This document shows positions 8,202 to 15,315 of a stretch of DNA of 64,000 bases, in pieces. The notes below the pieces were generated by a model, which made no database searches, was not told where the DNA came from, and was given only the letters and a program-made list of their open reading frames with translations. Position 1 is the first letter of the stretch. The number at the start of each line of letters is the position of its first letter. The translations under genes and the position numbers were made by a program. The stretch comes from CAJQQY01 sp964564545 (GTDB lineage: Bacteria > Bacteroidota > Bacteroidia > Chitinophagales > Saprospiraceae), in contig CAZMBP010000084.1 in NCBI GenBank assembly GCA_964564545.1, forward strand, positions 124,001-188,000, read 5' to 3'.

Positions 8202-10073
8202 TTAATCACTATATATTTTTTTCATGTCATTTTGAGTAATCATACCCACTAATTTATTTTCATAAACTATTGGCACACCGCTTAACTTACGTTCATCCAT
8301 AATTTCTTTTGCTTCATCAAGTGAAGTTGTAGCTGAAATGGAAACAAGATTTTCTATCATGATATCTTTAGCAAAATGTCTTTTCTCCAAATCATCATTT
8401 TCAAATCTCTCCACCATTCCATCCGTAATTAAACCGACCAAATCGCCTTTCGTATTTTCTACAGGAAGATGATGAATATTATTCCATTTTAAAATATGTT
8501 TCACTAACTCAAAACTGTCATTTTCTCGAACTGAAAAAATATCTTTAGTCATCAAATCTTCAACGGTAGTTTTATCTGTTGAAATAGAATGTATTTTTGA
8601 ATTAAAATCTTCCCATTTATATAAAGGGATATTTAAATATTGATATTCTAGCATTTGATTAACCAATGCTTTTTCAGCAATCGTTTGCCCATAAAGTTTG
8701 GATAGTTTTCGGTAATTTTTGACTGTCCAACTTGATCCTGTGGTTTCAGCTTCTACCCTCTTTTCAAATACACCCAAATATTTTTCAATATCTTCTGGGG
8801 CAACATTTGATTTTTTCAATCCTTCTTCTGCTTGTGGAATCAATTTATCTAGTAACAATTCTTTGGCGGAATAACTTTTTCCAAACCATTCAAAAACTGT
8901 ATTCATTCCCGTCCGAGCTGCTTTGATAAAGTTATCCTTTGTCACTCTGAAATCTTGATCTTTCCAAAACTCTACTCCTCCCTCTGGTTCTGATTTCATG
9001 AGACCAGCCCAAAAAGCAAAGTTGGCTATTTCATCAATTCCAGTTGGCCCAGAAGGAATATATCTACATTCAATACGTAAGTGAGGTTTGGTTTTAGAAA
9101 ATCCATAACACAAGCGATTCCAAGTATAGGTAGTTCCATTATGTAATCGAATGGCTCGAAGGTTTGGAATTTCACCTTTCTGTAACAATCCTTTTGCATC
9201 CTGAAAATCATCAGAAGTTACGATCAACGGAAATCGCATTACATCATTTTTCCAAAGTTCAGCAGGCGATTCTTTTAGCCAATCATTTCCAAAATAAACT
9301 CTTGGTAATTTTTTTCTTAAAAATTTATCCGCACTTCTGGTATCCAGACTTTGCTTAAATAATGCAATCCGAGATTCTGCCCATAATTCATTTCCAAACA
9401 ACATTGGTGAATTGACACAAGCTGACAGGACTGGTCCCGAAATCATCTGAGACCAATTATGTTGATTCACAAATTCCTTTGGTCGTATTTGCAAATGCAA
9501 TTGAAAACTAGTGTTACAGGCCTCAAACAAAACAGATCCTAAAGACAAAATCACTTCATCTACCCCTTGTAGATATATTTCAAAATTTTTCCCTCGAAGT
9601 TCTGATAGTTTATTACTCAAAGTCTGATAACGTTGAATTGGCGTCATGTTTTCAAACTTCAAATGACGATATTTTAAGGTTGGCAGAATGCCCGTCATCA
9701 ATAGGTTAGCTTCATGTTGGTCAGCCAATTTCCTTCCTTTTCCTAGTAGTTCAAAAAGTTGTTTTTCCATTTCAGAAAAACACTTGTTATGAAATCGAAA
9801 TGGATCAAGATTTATTTCTAAATTAAAAAGGGCCAATTCATTTGTATAGTGTTCATCCTCAATTTTATCCAATATTTCTAAAGCCTTCATCGAAGGTTCG
9901 CAATCAGTATTGACGATACATAATTCTTGTTCGGCTCCAATGTGTAAAGGATCTGTTTCAAACATATCTTTCTCCAACATCCATTCGAATGCTTCCACAT
10001 CTGCCAGAACACTTTGATACATTTTTCTTCGATCCTCGGCGTCAGTTATTTTTCTAACTCGAAAATCTCCCAT
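8202..10073 (-). CDS. Glutamate-cysteine ligase-like (GCS2) protein fused to a CBS pair
   Basis: 623 residues. The first ~430 are a GCS2-type (EgtA/YbdK-related) ATP-grasp-like ligase domain with GAEQELCIVN (Glu48, Glu50) and ALFNLEINLDP, the acidic metal-binding pattern of the family. The C-terminus (about 503-623) is a tandem CBS pair: TVEDLMTKDIFSV...LVGLITDG and AKDIMIENLVSI...LVGMITQND. The enzyme half suggests gamma-glutamylcysteine or a related amide product; the CBS half suggests adenylate sensing. The start codon overlaps the stop of the upstream CBS gene by one base (TAATG), so the two are coupled. The fusion is unusual. The catalytic call rests on the acidic motifs and overall pattern, and the product is inferred. 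Confidence 0.8.
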   Translation of the reverse strand: MGDFRVRKITDAEDRRKMYQSVLADVEAFEWMLEKDMFETDPLHIGAEQELCIVNTDCEPSMKALEILDKIEDEHYTNELALFNLEINLDPFRFHNKCFSEMEKQLFELLGKGRKLADQHEANLLMTGILPTLKYRHLKFENMTPIQRYQTLSNKLSELRGKNFEIYLQGVDEVILSLGSVLFEACNTSFQLHLQIRPKEFVNQHNWSQMISGPVLSACVNSPMLFGNELWAESRIALFKQSLDTRSADKFLRKKLPRVYFGNDWLKESPAELWKNDVMRFPLIVTSDDFQDAKGLLQKGEIPNLRAIRLHNGTTYTWNRLCYGFSKTKPHLRIECRYIPSGPTGIDEIANFAFWAGLMKSEPEGGVEFWKDQDFRVTKDNFIKAARTGMNTVFEWFGKSYSAKELLLDKLIPQAEEGLKKSNVAPEDIEKYLGVFEKRVEAETTGSSWTVKNYRKLSKLYGQTIAEKALVNQMLEYQYLNIPLYKWEDFNSKIHSISTDKTTVEDLMTKDIFSVRENDSFELVKHILKWNNIHHLPVENTKGDLVGLITDGMVERFENDDLEKRHFAKDIMIENLVSISATTSLDEAKEIMDERKLSGVPIVYENKLVGMITQNDMKKIYSD

Positions 10074-10504
10074 TAGTTATTATTTTGTGTGAAAAAAAAA
10101 TCAAGTATATCTAGGGGTGTAACTATTCCTACTAGTTTTCCCTTACTAATTACAGGTAGCGCTCTAAATTTATTTTTCTTAAAAACTTGGTAAGCATCTC
10201 TAATTGGATCAGTAGGATTTAAGTGAATAACTCCTTTCGTCATAATATCTTTAGTCAATAGCGTTTGGAAGAGTGTTGCATTGTATTCTTCAATATTATG
10301 AATTCTAAAATGAGTCGTCCCACTTTTGATTCTTTCAAAATCTGTTCGACTGATAATTCCTTCAATACAACCATCTGCATTCACAATTGGGATATGGTGG
10401 AAAGAATTATTTTTAAAAACTTCAGCAACCTTCGTTACCGTTTCATCAAAACGAACGGTGACAAGTTCAGAAGACATGATTTCTTGAATGGTGATATTTC
10501 GCAT
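10073..10504 (-). CDS. CBS-domain pair protein
   Basis: 143 residues made almost entirely of two CBS domains: TIQEIMSSELVTVRFDET...CIEGIISRTDFERI and LLTKDIMTKGVIHLNPTD...LVGIVTPLDILDFFF. Such small proteins bind adenine nucleotides and often regulate a neighbour. I chose the ATG at 10504. A longer frame would need a GTG at 10525, inside the likely promoter, and would add only VNKSKI before the conserved start. The stop overlaps the start of the GCS2-CBS gene, implying a functional pair. It is divergent from another CBS gene at 10690 and shares the operator region with it. Confidence 0.88.
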   Translation of the reverse strand: MRNITIQEIMSSELVTVRFDETVTKVAEVFKNNSFHHIPIVNADGCIEGIISRTDFERIKSGTTHFRIHNIEEYNATLFQTLLTKDIMTKGVIHLNPTDPIRDAYQVFKKNKFRALPVISKGKLVGIVTPLDILDFFFTQNNN

Positions 10505-10523
10505 AATTTTCGATTTGTTTACC

Positions 10524-10590
10524 ACAAGGTATTATGATCGAAAAAAAAGAAAAGTGATTTATGTCACCTTTTTAGCATGATAAAAATCAA
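10524..10590. promoter_or_regulatory. Divergent CBS promoters with two Crp/Fnr-like operators
   Basis: GTGAT-TTAT-GTCAC (10554-10567) and ATGAT-AAAA-ATCAA (10577-10590) have centres 23 bp apart. For the plus gene the second operator is 35.5 bp before the G of ATTTG (10619), a poor -7 match (CGAATTTG). For the minus gene the first operator is about 36 bp before TACCTTG (10531-10525). Each operator is therefore placed as the -41.5 site of one gene. Confidence 0.6.
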
Positions 10591-10689
10591 CATTAAAAAC
10601 GGAAGAGTTTACGAATTTGGCACTTGAAAATGATTTTCTAACAAAGAAGTTGAATATCAAATAGCTTCAAATTAAATAAACGAAAAAGT

Positions 10690-11109
10690 ATGAACACGAA
10701 AGTTGCGGACCTTATGGTAGAATCTGTAATCACTACTCATCAACATCAAACAATAGGACATATCAAACAAATCATGAAGAAGAATAAAGTTTCTTCTCTC
10801 CCTATCGTAAATGCGGATGGCGAGGTGGATGGAATTATAACTTTTAGAGATTTAACTAATGATATATCTGATGAAACTCAAGTTCGACATATCATGACAA
10901 AAGAAGTTTTAACTATACCTAAATATTCAGGTGTACACATTGCTGCTCGAGTTATGCGAAATCATCATATCCATCATTTGATTGTTACTCATGAAAAGAA
11001 AATAGTTGGGGTTCTGAGTTCTTTTGATTTATTATTATTAGTGGAAGACCATCGATTTGTCATGAAAAATAGCCCAACTAAATCAAATAAAAAAAGTAAT
11101 CGAATTTAA
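10690..11109 (+). CDS. CBS-domain pair protein
   Basis: 139 residues, two CBS domains: VADLMVESVITTHQHQ...VDGIITFRDLTND and QVRHIMTKEVLTIPKYSG...IVGVLSSFDLLLL. The short basic tail (SPTKSNKKSNRI) has no known role. It is divergent from the CBS/GCS2-CBS pair and controlled by the shared operators. It is a paralogue of the protein at 10073-10504 (same domain order and length). Its function is likely energy or redox sensing by adenylate binding, but no ligand can be read from the sequence. It may act on the K+ channel gene that follows in the same direction, since CBS proteins often regulate channels; this is inference. Confidence 0.87.
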   Translation: MNTKVADLMVESVITTHQHQTIGHIKQIMKKNKVSSLPIVNADGEVDGIITFRDLTNDISDETQVRHIMTKEVLTIPKYSGVHIAARVMRNHHIHHLIVTHEKKIVGVLSSFDLLLLVEDHRFVMKNSPTKSNKKSNRI

Positions 11110-11137
11110 TTAACAATTACCTCTTCTTTTAAGATAT

Positions 11138-11171
11138 AAGTCCTTCCTGATTTAAAAATTTGGAAGGACTT
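11138..11171 (+). terminator. Hairpin after the CBS gene, possible terminator
   Basis: A perfect 10-bp stem, AAGTCCTTCC (11138-11147) with GGAAGGACTT (11162-11171), lies 29 bases after the CBS stop. No strong T-run follows, so it may attenuate rather than stop transcription into the channel gene. Confidence 0.45.
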
Positions 11172-11219
11172 GTTGTAGAGACTGATTTGAAATATTTTCT
11201 AAGAAAATCCAAACTTAAT

Positions 11220-11891
11220 ATGGATTACAAAAAACTCCAACGCTTTTTAGAGAAAAATGAATTTCTATTTTTATTAATTTTTCTTTTGGCTTTCCTTTTA
11301 CTCCCTTCTTTTTTTACAGATCCCTATGTGAAAGATGTAGTTATTTATGGGTTATTGATTGCTGTAATTGTCATTGGGATTTATGAGTTGTCAGAATCAA
11401 AACACAGTTTTTGGGCGGGCGTTCTTTTTGGATTTATTGCTTTAATTTCCAACAGCATCTATATCTTTGAAAATTTTACTTTTATTTTTCTTATCAGAAT
11501 GGGAAGTTTAGTAGCGTTCTTTTTATTACTTACCATTCATCTTTTGAATCGAATTGCCAAAACACAAATGATTAATACTAACTTAATTTATGGCGCAGTC
11601 AATGGTTATATTTTGATTGGATTAATTGGTGGAATGGGATTTCGATTGATTAATCATTTTTATCCTCACTCCTTTGTTTTTGAAAGTGGATTGGAAGCCA
11701 AAATTGACGACCTCACTTATTTTAGTTTTATCACACTTTCCTCTTTGGGATATGGAGATATTACTCCAGTTACTCCGCCGGGTCAAGCTTTATCAGTTTT
11801 TATCAGTATCTGCGGGCAGATGTACACCGCAATTGTCATTGGAATTATTATTGGAAAATTTATTTTGAAAAAGAAAGAACCAGAACACTAA
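11220..11891 (+). CDS. Two-TM-type potassium channel (Ion_trans_2) with extra TM helices
   Basis: An inner-membrane protein of 223 residues from the ATG at 11220. The frame extends upstream to a TTG at 11160, but that codon lies inside the hairpin before the gene. There are several hydrophobic helices (about 15-30, 40-55, 65-80, 85-108, 125-145) before the pore. The selectivity filter is TLSSLGYGDITPVTPPGQ (about 175-192), the TVGYGD-type K+ filter with Leu in place of Val, followed by an inner helix (SVFISICGQMYTAIVIGIIIGKF). No cytoplasmic RCK domain follows. It sits after a CBS gene, which could supply the nucleotide control. Confidence 0.87.
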   Translation: MDYKKLQRFLEKNEFLFLLIFLLAFLLLPSFFTDPYVKDVVIYGLLIAVIVIGIYELSESKHSFWAGVLFGFIALISNSIYIFENFTFIFLIRMGSLVAFFLLLTIHLLNRIAKTQMINTNLIYGAVNGYILIGLIGGMGFRLINHFYPHSFVFESGLEAKIDDLTYFSFITLSSLGYGDITPVTPPGQALSVFISICGQMYTAIVIGIIIGKFILKKKEPEH

Positions 11892-12026
11892 ATACAGCTT
11901 AAGAATAAAAATAAAAAAAGAGAGTCAATTTTAGAATTTGACTCTCTTAACCCCAATTCTGCCTGCCGAAGCAAACAGTAAACCAAATGAAAACAATCTA
12001 CATAAAACGATTCTCTAAAATCGTTT

Positions 12027-12341
12027 TTAATTTCTTATAGCATCTCGAACGCTATTCCAACTTCCTCCATTATACACTTCTATTCCTGCACTCTTCAAAG
12101 TGGAAGCGGCATTCCCTGATCTTGCTCCTGATCGGCAACAAGTAATAATGGGTTTATTTTTTTGCTTAATTTTTTTGATACTTCTTGAAATATCAGATAA
12201 TGGAATATTAATCGATTTCTTCACGTGCCCTTGCTTATATTCTTGAGGAGTTCTTACATCAATAATGATTGCACCTCTTTCGATAAGTTGAGCATAATCT
12301 AAATCTTCGAATCCTAACATTTTTTTAATAAACGATATCAT
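12027..12341 (-). CDS. Single-domain rhodanese
   Basis: 104 residues with the rhodanese markers IIIDVRTPQEYKQGHVKKSINIPL and the active-site loop CCRSGARSG (catalytic Cys at 69, preceded by another Cys). The N-terminal 12 residues (MISFIKKMLGFE) could form an amphipathic membrane-associated helix. It is divergent from the SQR operon, so it likely takes persulfide sulfur released by SQR. It has its own -7 element and operator. It is a second, diverged copy of the rhodanese at 3037-3324. Confidence 0.92.
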   Translation of the reverse strand: MISFIKKMLGFEDLDYAQLIERGAIIIDVRTPQEYKQGHVKKSINIPLSDISRSIKKIKQKNKPIITCCRSGARSGNAASTLKSAGIEVYNGGSWNSVRDAIRN

Positions 12342-12356
12342 AGTTATTTTTTATTG

Positions 12357-12405
12357 CAAAGATAATGTGCTCCCCTTCTGCTTTTGTGTGAACATTATCA
12401 CACAA
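12357..12405 (-). promoter_or_regulatory. Promoter and Crp/Fnr-like operator of the rhodanese gene
   Basis: A perfect 8-bp inverted repeat, TTGTGTGA-ACATTA-TCACACAA (12384-12405), contains GTGA-N6-TCAC. The minus strand has a perfect -7 element TATCTTTG (12364-12357). Operator centre to final G is 37.5 bp. Confidence 0.7.
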
Positions 12406-12434
12406 CGTAGTTTTTTTTTGAGAAATATAAAAGG

Positions 12435-12501
12435 GTGACAAAAATCACTATTCCTATGTAACCAAAGTCACCAAAAGTCACTTTATCGAAAAATACCTTT
12501 G
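12435..12501 (+). promoter_or_regulatory. Promoter and two Crp/Fnr-like operators of the SQR operon
   Basis: GTGAC-AAAA-ATCAC (12435-12448) is a perfect match and GTAAC-CAAA-GTCAC (12458-12471) has one mismatch; centres are 23 bp apart. The -7 element TACCTTTG (12494-12501) is perfect. The second operator centre is 36.5 bp from its last G. Confidence 0.75.
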
Positions 12502-12529
12502 TTATGACAAAAAAAAAATAACAATACAA

Positions 12530-13786
12530 ATGAAGAATATCCTTATACTAGGTGCCGGAACATCAGGCACCATGATGGCAAATCATTTAAGAAAAAGTCT
12601 CTCTAAAGATCAATGGAATATTACCATTGTTGATAAAGAAGAAACTCATTATTACCAACCAGGATTTTTATTCCTTCCTTTTGATATTTACAAACCTAAG
12701 CAGGTAAAAAAATCTATAGATAAATTTATTCCTAGTGGAGTAGATTTAGTTCGAGAAAAGATTGATCGTATCGATAAAGAGACTGATCAAGTATTTCTTC
12801 AAAATGGAGAAGTCATCTCTTATGATATTTTGATTATCGCAACAGGTACTGATATCGCTCCTGATGAAATTGAAGGTATGGAAGGTGAAGGTTGGCAAAA
12901 AGATGTTTTTGATTTTTACACTTTCAAGGGTGCTAAAAATTTGAGAGATAAATTGAGAGAATGGGAAGGAGGAAAAATGGTGGTTCATATTTGTGAGATG
13001 CCAATTAAGTGTCCTGTTGCCCCATTAGAGTTTGCGTTTTTAGCAGATTCATTTTTTATCAACAAAGACATGAGAGACAAAGTTGATATTACTTTTGTCA
13101 CTCCTATGGATGGTGCTTTTACCAAACCAACCGCTACTAAAGAATTAAATCATCTTTTAGAAGAGAAGAATATTAAGATCGTTCCTAACTTCAATATCGA
13201 AAAAGTAGATAATGAAAATAAAAAAATTGTCGACTACGGAGGTGCAGAAGTTGAATATGATTTATTGGTAACTGTTCCAACGAATATGGGTGATCCGATG
13301 ATTGAGAGATCTGGTTTTGGTGATGATTTAAACTTTGTACCTACCGACAAATCAACCCTTCAAAGTAAAGTGAAAGAAAACATTTTTGCTATCGGAGATG
13401 CTACAAATATTCCTGCATCAAAAGCAGGATCTGTTGCTCACTTTGAGGCAGAAATTTTATTAGAAAATATTTTAAGATTCATCGATGGAAAAGAACTCAA
13501 AGCTTCTTTTGACGGTCACGCCAATTGTTTTATTGAGACTGGCCACGGAAAAGCATTGTTGATTGATTTCAATTATACTCACGAACCAGTAACTGGGTCT
13601 TTCCCTTTACCAGGTGTTGGTCCACTTCGATTATTGAAAGAAAGTCGAATGAATCATTTTGGCAAATTAGCCTTCCGCTGGATTTATTGGAACATGTTGA
13701 TTAAAGGAACTCATATTCCTTTTGTTTCCTCAGCAATGAGTACAGCTGGAAAAGATTTAAAAGAAGAAGAAACTCCAATTTTATAA
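12530..13786 (+). CDS. Sulfide:quinone oxidoreductase-like flavoprotein
   Basis: A 418-residue FAD enzyme that should oxidise sulfide to protein-bound or free (poly)sulfide and reduce quinone at the inner membrane face. The FAD dinucleotide motif GAGTSG is at residues 8-13 and the second FAD contact FAIGDATNIPASKAG at about 286-300. Cys155 and Cys161 (ICEMPIKCP) and Cys333 (ANCFIETG) are in the places of the three catalytic Cys of SQR. It starts the SQR-DsrC-like-DsrE2 operon, with 19- and 19-base gaps between the genes. The C-terminal region is rich in aromatic and basic residues (RWIYWNMLIKG), fitting membrane attachment. A flavocytochrome-c sulfide dehydrogenase is a less likely alternative. 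Confidence 0.9.
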   Translation: MKNILILGAGTSGTMMANHLRKSLSKDQWNITIVDKEETHYYQPGFLFLPFDIYKPKQVKKSIDKFIPSGVDLVREKIDRIDKETDQVFLQNGEVISYDILIIATGTDIAPDEIEGMEGEGWQKDVFDFYTFKGAKNLRDKLREWEGGKMVVHICEMPIKCPVAPLEFAFLADSFFINKDMRDKVDITFVTPMDGAFTKPTATKELNHLLEEKNIKIVPNFNIEKVDNENKKIVDYGGAEVEYDLLVTVPTNMGDPMIERSGFGDDLNFVPTDKSTLQSKVKENIFAIGDATNIPASKAGSVAHFEAEILLENILRFIDGKELKASFDGHANCFIETGHGKALLIDFNYTHEPVTGSFPLPGVGPLRLLKESRMNHFGKLAFRWIYWNMLIKGTHIPFVSSAMSTAGKDLKEEETPIL

Positions 13787-13805
13787 ATATAAAAAGATAA
13801 ATGTC

Positions 13806-14117
13806 ATGATGGAAAGAACTTATGCAGGTACTTGTGTCTATTGTAGCGACCAAGGTTATTTAACTCAACTTGATCAATGGAATCGAGAAATCGGAAAAGA
13901 AATCGCAGCTGAAGAGGAAATAGAAATGACTGATAAACATTGGGAAGTAATTAATTATCTCCAAGAGCAATGCAAAAATGAAGTTGCCTTAACTATTAGA
14001 AGAGTAGGTAAAAGTGGTGTGGTAAGCATCAAAGAATTTTACTCACTATTCCCTGGAGGTCCATTGAAAAAAGCAAGTAGAATTGCTGGAATTCCAAAAC
14101 CAGTAAGTTGTATTTAA
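13806..14117 (+). CDS. TusE/DsrC-family sulfur carrier
   Basis: 103 residues, typical DsrC/TusE length. The conserved C-terminus SRIAGIPKPVSCI carries the penultimate Cys (residue 102), which accepts persulfide sulfur. The second DsrC Cys, about ten residues upstream, is Ser here (KKASRIAG), so this is the TusE/one-Cys form and cannot form the usual intramolecular trisulfide. An extra CVYC pair (Cys10, Cys13) at the N-terminus is not part of the usual fold and could be a metal or thiol site. It stands between SQR and DsrE2, so the likely path is SQR persulfide to DsrE2 to this carrier. ATG at 13806 or 13809 both fit. Confidence 0.9.
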   Translation: MMERTYAGTCVYCSDQGYLTQLDQWNREIGKEIAAEEEIEMTDKHWEVINYLQEQCKNEVALTIRRVGKSGVVSIKEFYSLFPGGPLKKASRIAGIPKPVSCI

Positions 14118-14136
14118 CGAAATAAAAACCAATAAT

Positions 14137-14628
14137 ATGAATAATTCAAACGGCGAAAAGAAAAAAGTAAAAAAGATGATGCTGATTTTATCCAAAGCAA
14201 CTTTGGATAATGCATATGCTTGTTTTATTCTTGCCAATGGAGCAAGAATGGAAGGTATTGAATCAGAAATATTTTTCACCTTCTTTGGATTGGAAGCCAT
14301 CCAAAAAGAGAAGTTAGATCACCTTCATGTTGCAACTGTTGGAAATCCTGCAATGCATATTCCCACTATGTTGGGAGGATTACCAGGCATGGAAGCTGTT
14401 GCCACTAAAATGATGAAATCCAAAATTGAGAAATTAGACATTCCTCCTATTGGAGAATTTTTAGAAATTCTTACTGCCTCAGGTACTAAACTTTGGGCCT
14501 GTAAATTAGCAATGGATATGTTTGATTTAAAAGAGGAAGATCTTATTGAAGATATTGATGGTGTGTTGACTGTTGGTGATTTTTATGCACGAGCAGAGGG
14601 TGAAGGAACGCATGTAGTTTTCATCTAA
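14137..14628 (+). CDS. DsrE2-type sulfur-transfer protein (DsrE/F/H-like)
   Basis: 163 residues of the DsrE/DsrF-like fold. MMLILSKATLDNAYACFILANGA is the typical start (first strand and helix) and TKLWACKLAMDMF holds the conserved Cys122 that carries sulfur. Other DsrE2 traits are IFFTFFGLEAI and TMLGGLPGMEAVATKMM. It relays sulfane sulfur between SQR, rhodanese and the TusE/DsrC protein. It is last in the SQR operon and is followed by a strong terminator. A short lysine-rich N-terminal extension (about residues 1-13) precedes the fold. Confidence 0.88.
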   Translation: MNNSNGEKKKVKKMMLILSKATLDNAYACFILANGARMEGIESEIFFTFFGLEAIQKEKLDHLHVATVGNPAMHIPTMLGGLPGMEAVATKMMKSKIEKLDIPPIGEFLEILTASGTKLWACKLAMDMFDLKEEDLIEDIDGVLTVGDFYARAEGEGTHVVFI

Positions 14629-14661
14629 GATACTGTTGAAGTACGTTAATTTTAAAATCGT

Positions 14662-14694
14662 AAAAGCCTTGTTAGAAATTCTAACAAGGCTTTT
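14662..14694 (+). terminator. Terminator of the SQR operon
   Basis: A perfect 15-bp stem, AAAAGCCTTGTTAGA (14662-14676) and its complement (14680-14694), has a 3-base loop followed by CTTTTT. It may also serve the convergent ClbS/DfsB-type gene. Confidence 0.85.
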
Positions 14695-14724
14695 CTTTTT
14701 CCAGGAGTCAAACAAAATCTAATT

Positions 14725-15222
14725 TTATTTAGTTGCTTTTTTAATCAATTTAAAAGCCCAATCATAATGGCTTGAAGTGGCTGAAATTAAATATGCTCCA
14801 AGCGAAGTTGAGCCAGTCCATTTATATCTTTTCTTTTCAAAAAGTTCTTCATCTGAATGTTTTTCAATTATATTTTGAACTTGTTTATAGCTTTTTTTCA
14901 AAAGAGATTTGGCCTTTTTAAGCTCTATGTTTTGGTATTTATCAAAAATCCATCTATTCAATTCTGGTGTAGTTTTCCAAGTGTATCCCTTGGCTGGCAT
15001 ATCTGGTTTTTCTCCTGACATCCCAACTTTATACCAATCTAACATCATCAAATGCCAATGATGTAGATGCGCTAAAACATCGCGAATATTTCTATTCATC
15101 GTTCCTTTGGGGAATTCTTTAAGCTGCTCTTCTTTGCTTTTTTGCTCAATGAAATCATTAAGCTTTTTAAAGTTCGCTTGACTTAATTCGAGTAGATCAG
15201 ATTTGGATTTTGGTCTAGGCAT
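14725..15222 (-). CDS. ClbS/DfsB-family four-helix protein
   Basis: 165 residues. It begins PRPKSKSDLLELSQANFKKL and contains RNIRDVLAHLHHWHLMMLDWY and SLGAYLISATSSHYDWAFKLIKK, the pattern of the ClbS/DfsB (DUF1706, DinB-related) family. Known members protect against genotoxins such as colibactin by hydrolysing the cyclopropane warhead; many others have no known role. It is cytoplasmic and not clearly in an operon. It lies downstream of hemN but is separated from it by an 18-bp hairpin. Function here is unproven. Confidence 0.82.
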   Translation of the reverse strand: MPRPKSKSDLLELSQANFKKLNDFIEQKSKEEQLKEFPKGTMNRNIRDVLAHLHHWHLMMLDWYKVGMSGEKPDMPAKGYTWKTTPELNRWIFDKYQNIELKKAKSLLKKSYKQVQNIIEKHSDEELFEKKRYKWTGSTSLGAYLISATSSHYDWAFKLIKKATK

Positions 15223-15264
15223 GGTTAAGATTATTTTATTAACTTAATAATCAATTCCTAGGGG

Positions 15265-15308
15265 TTTAGATAGAACATGGATACTGCGGCATCCATGTTC
15301 TATCTAAA
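15265..15308 (-). terminator. Perfect 18-bp hairpin after hemN
   Basis: TTTAGATAGAACATGGAT (15265-15282) pairs perfectly with 15291-15308 around an 8-base loop (ACTGCGGC). It begins 8 bases after the hemN stop, so it probably ends hemN transcription, although no T-run follows on the minus strand. An RNA-stability or regulatory stem is possible. Confidence 0.5.
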
Positions 15309-15315
15309 AAGATGT

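Noticed and set aside
11160..11219. TTG start for a longer channel protein
   Set aside because: It lies inside the hairpin after the CBS gene; the ATG at 11220 begins the hydrophobic part.
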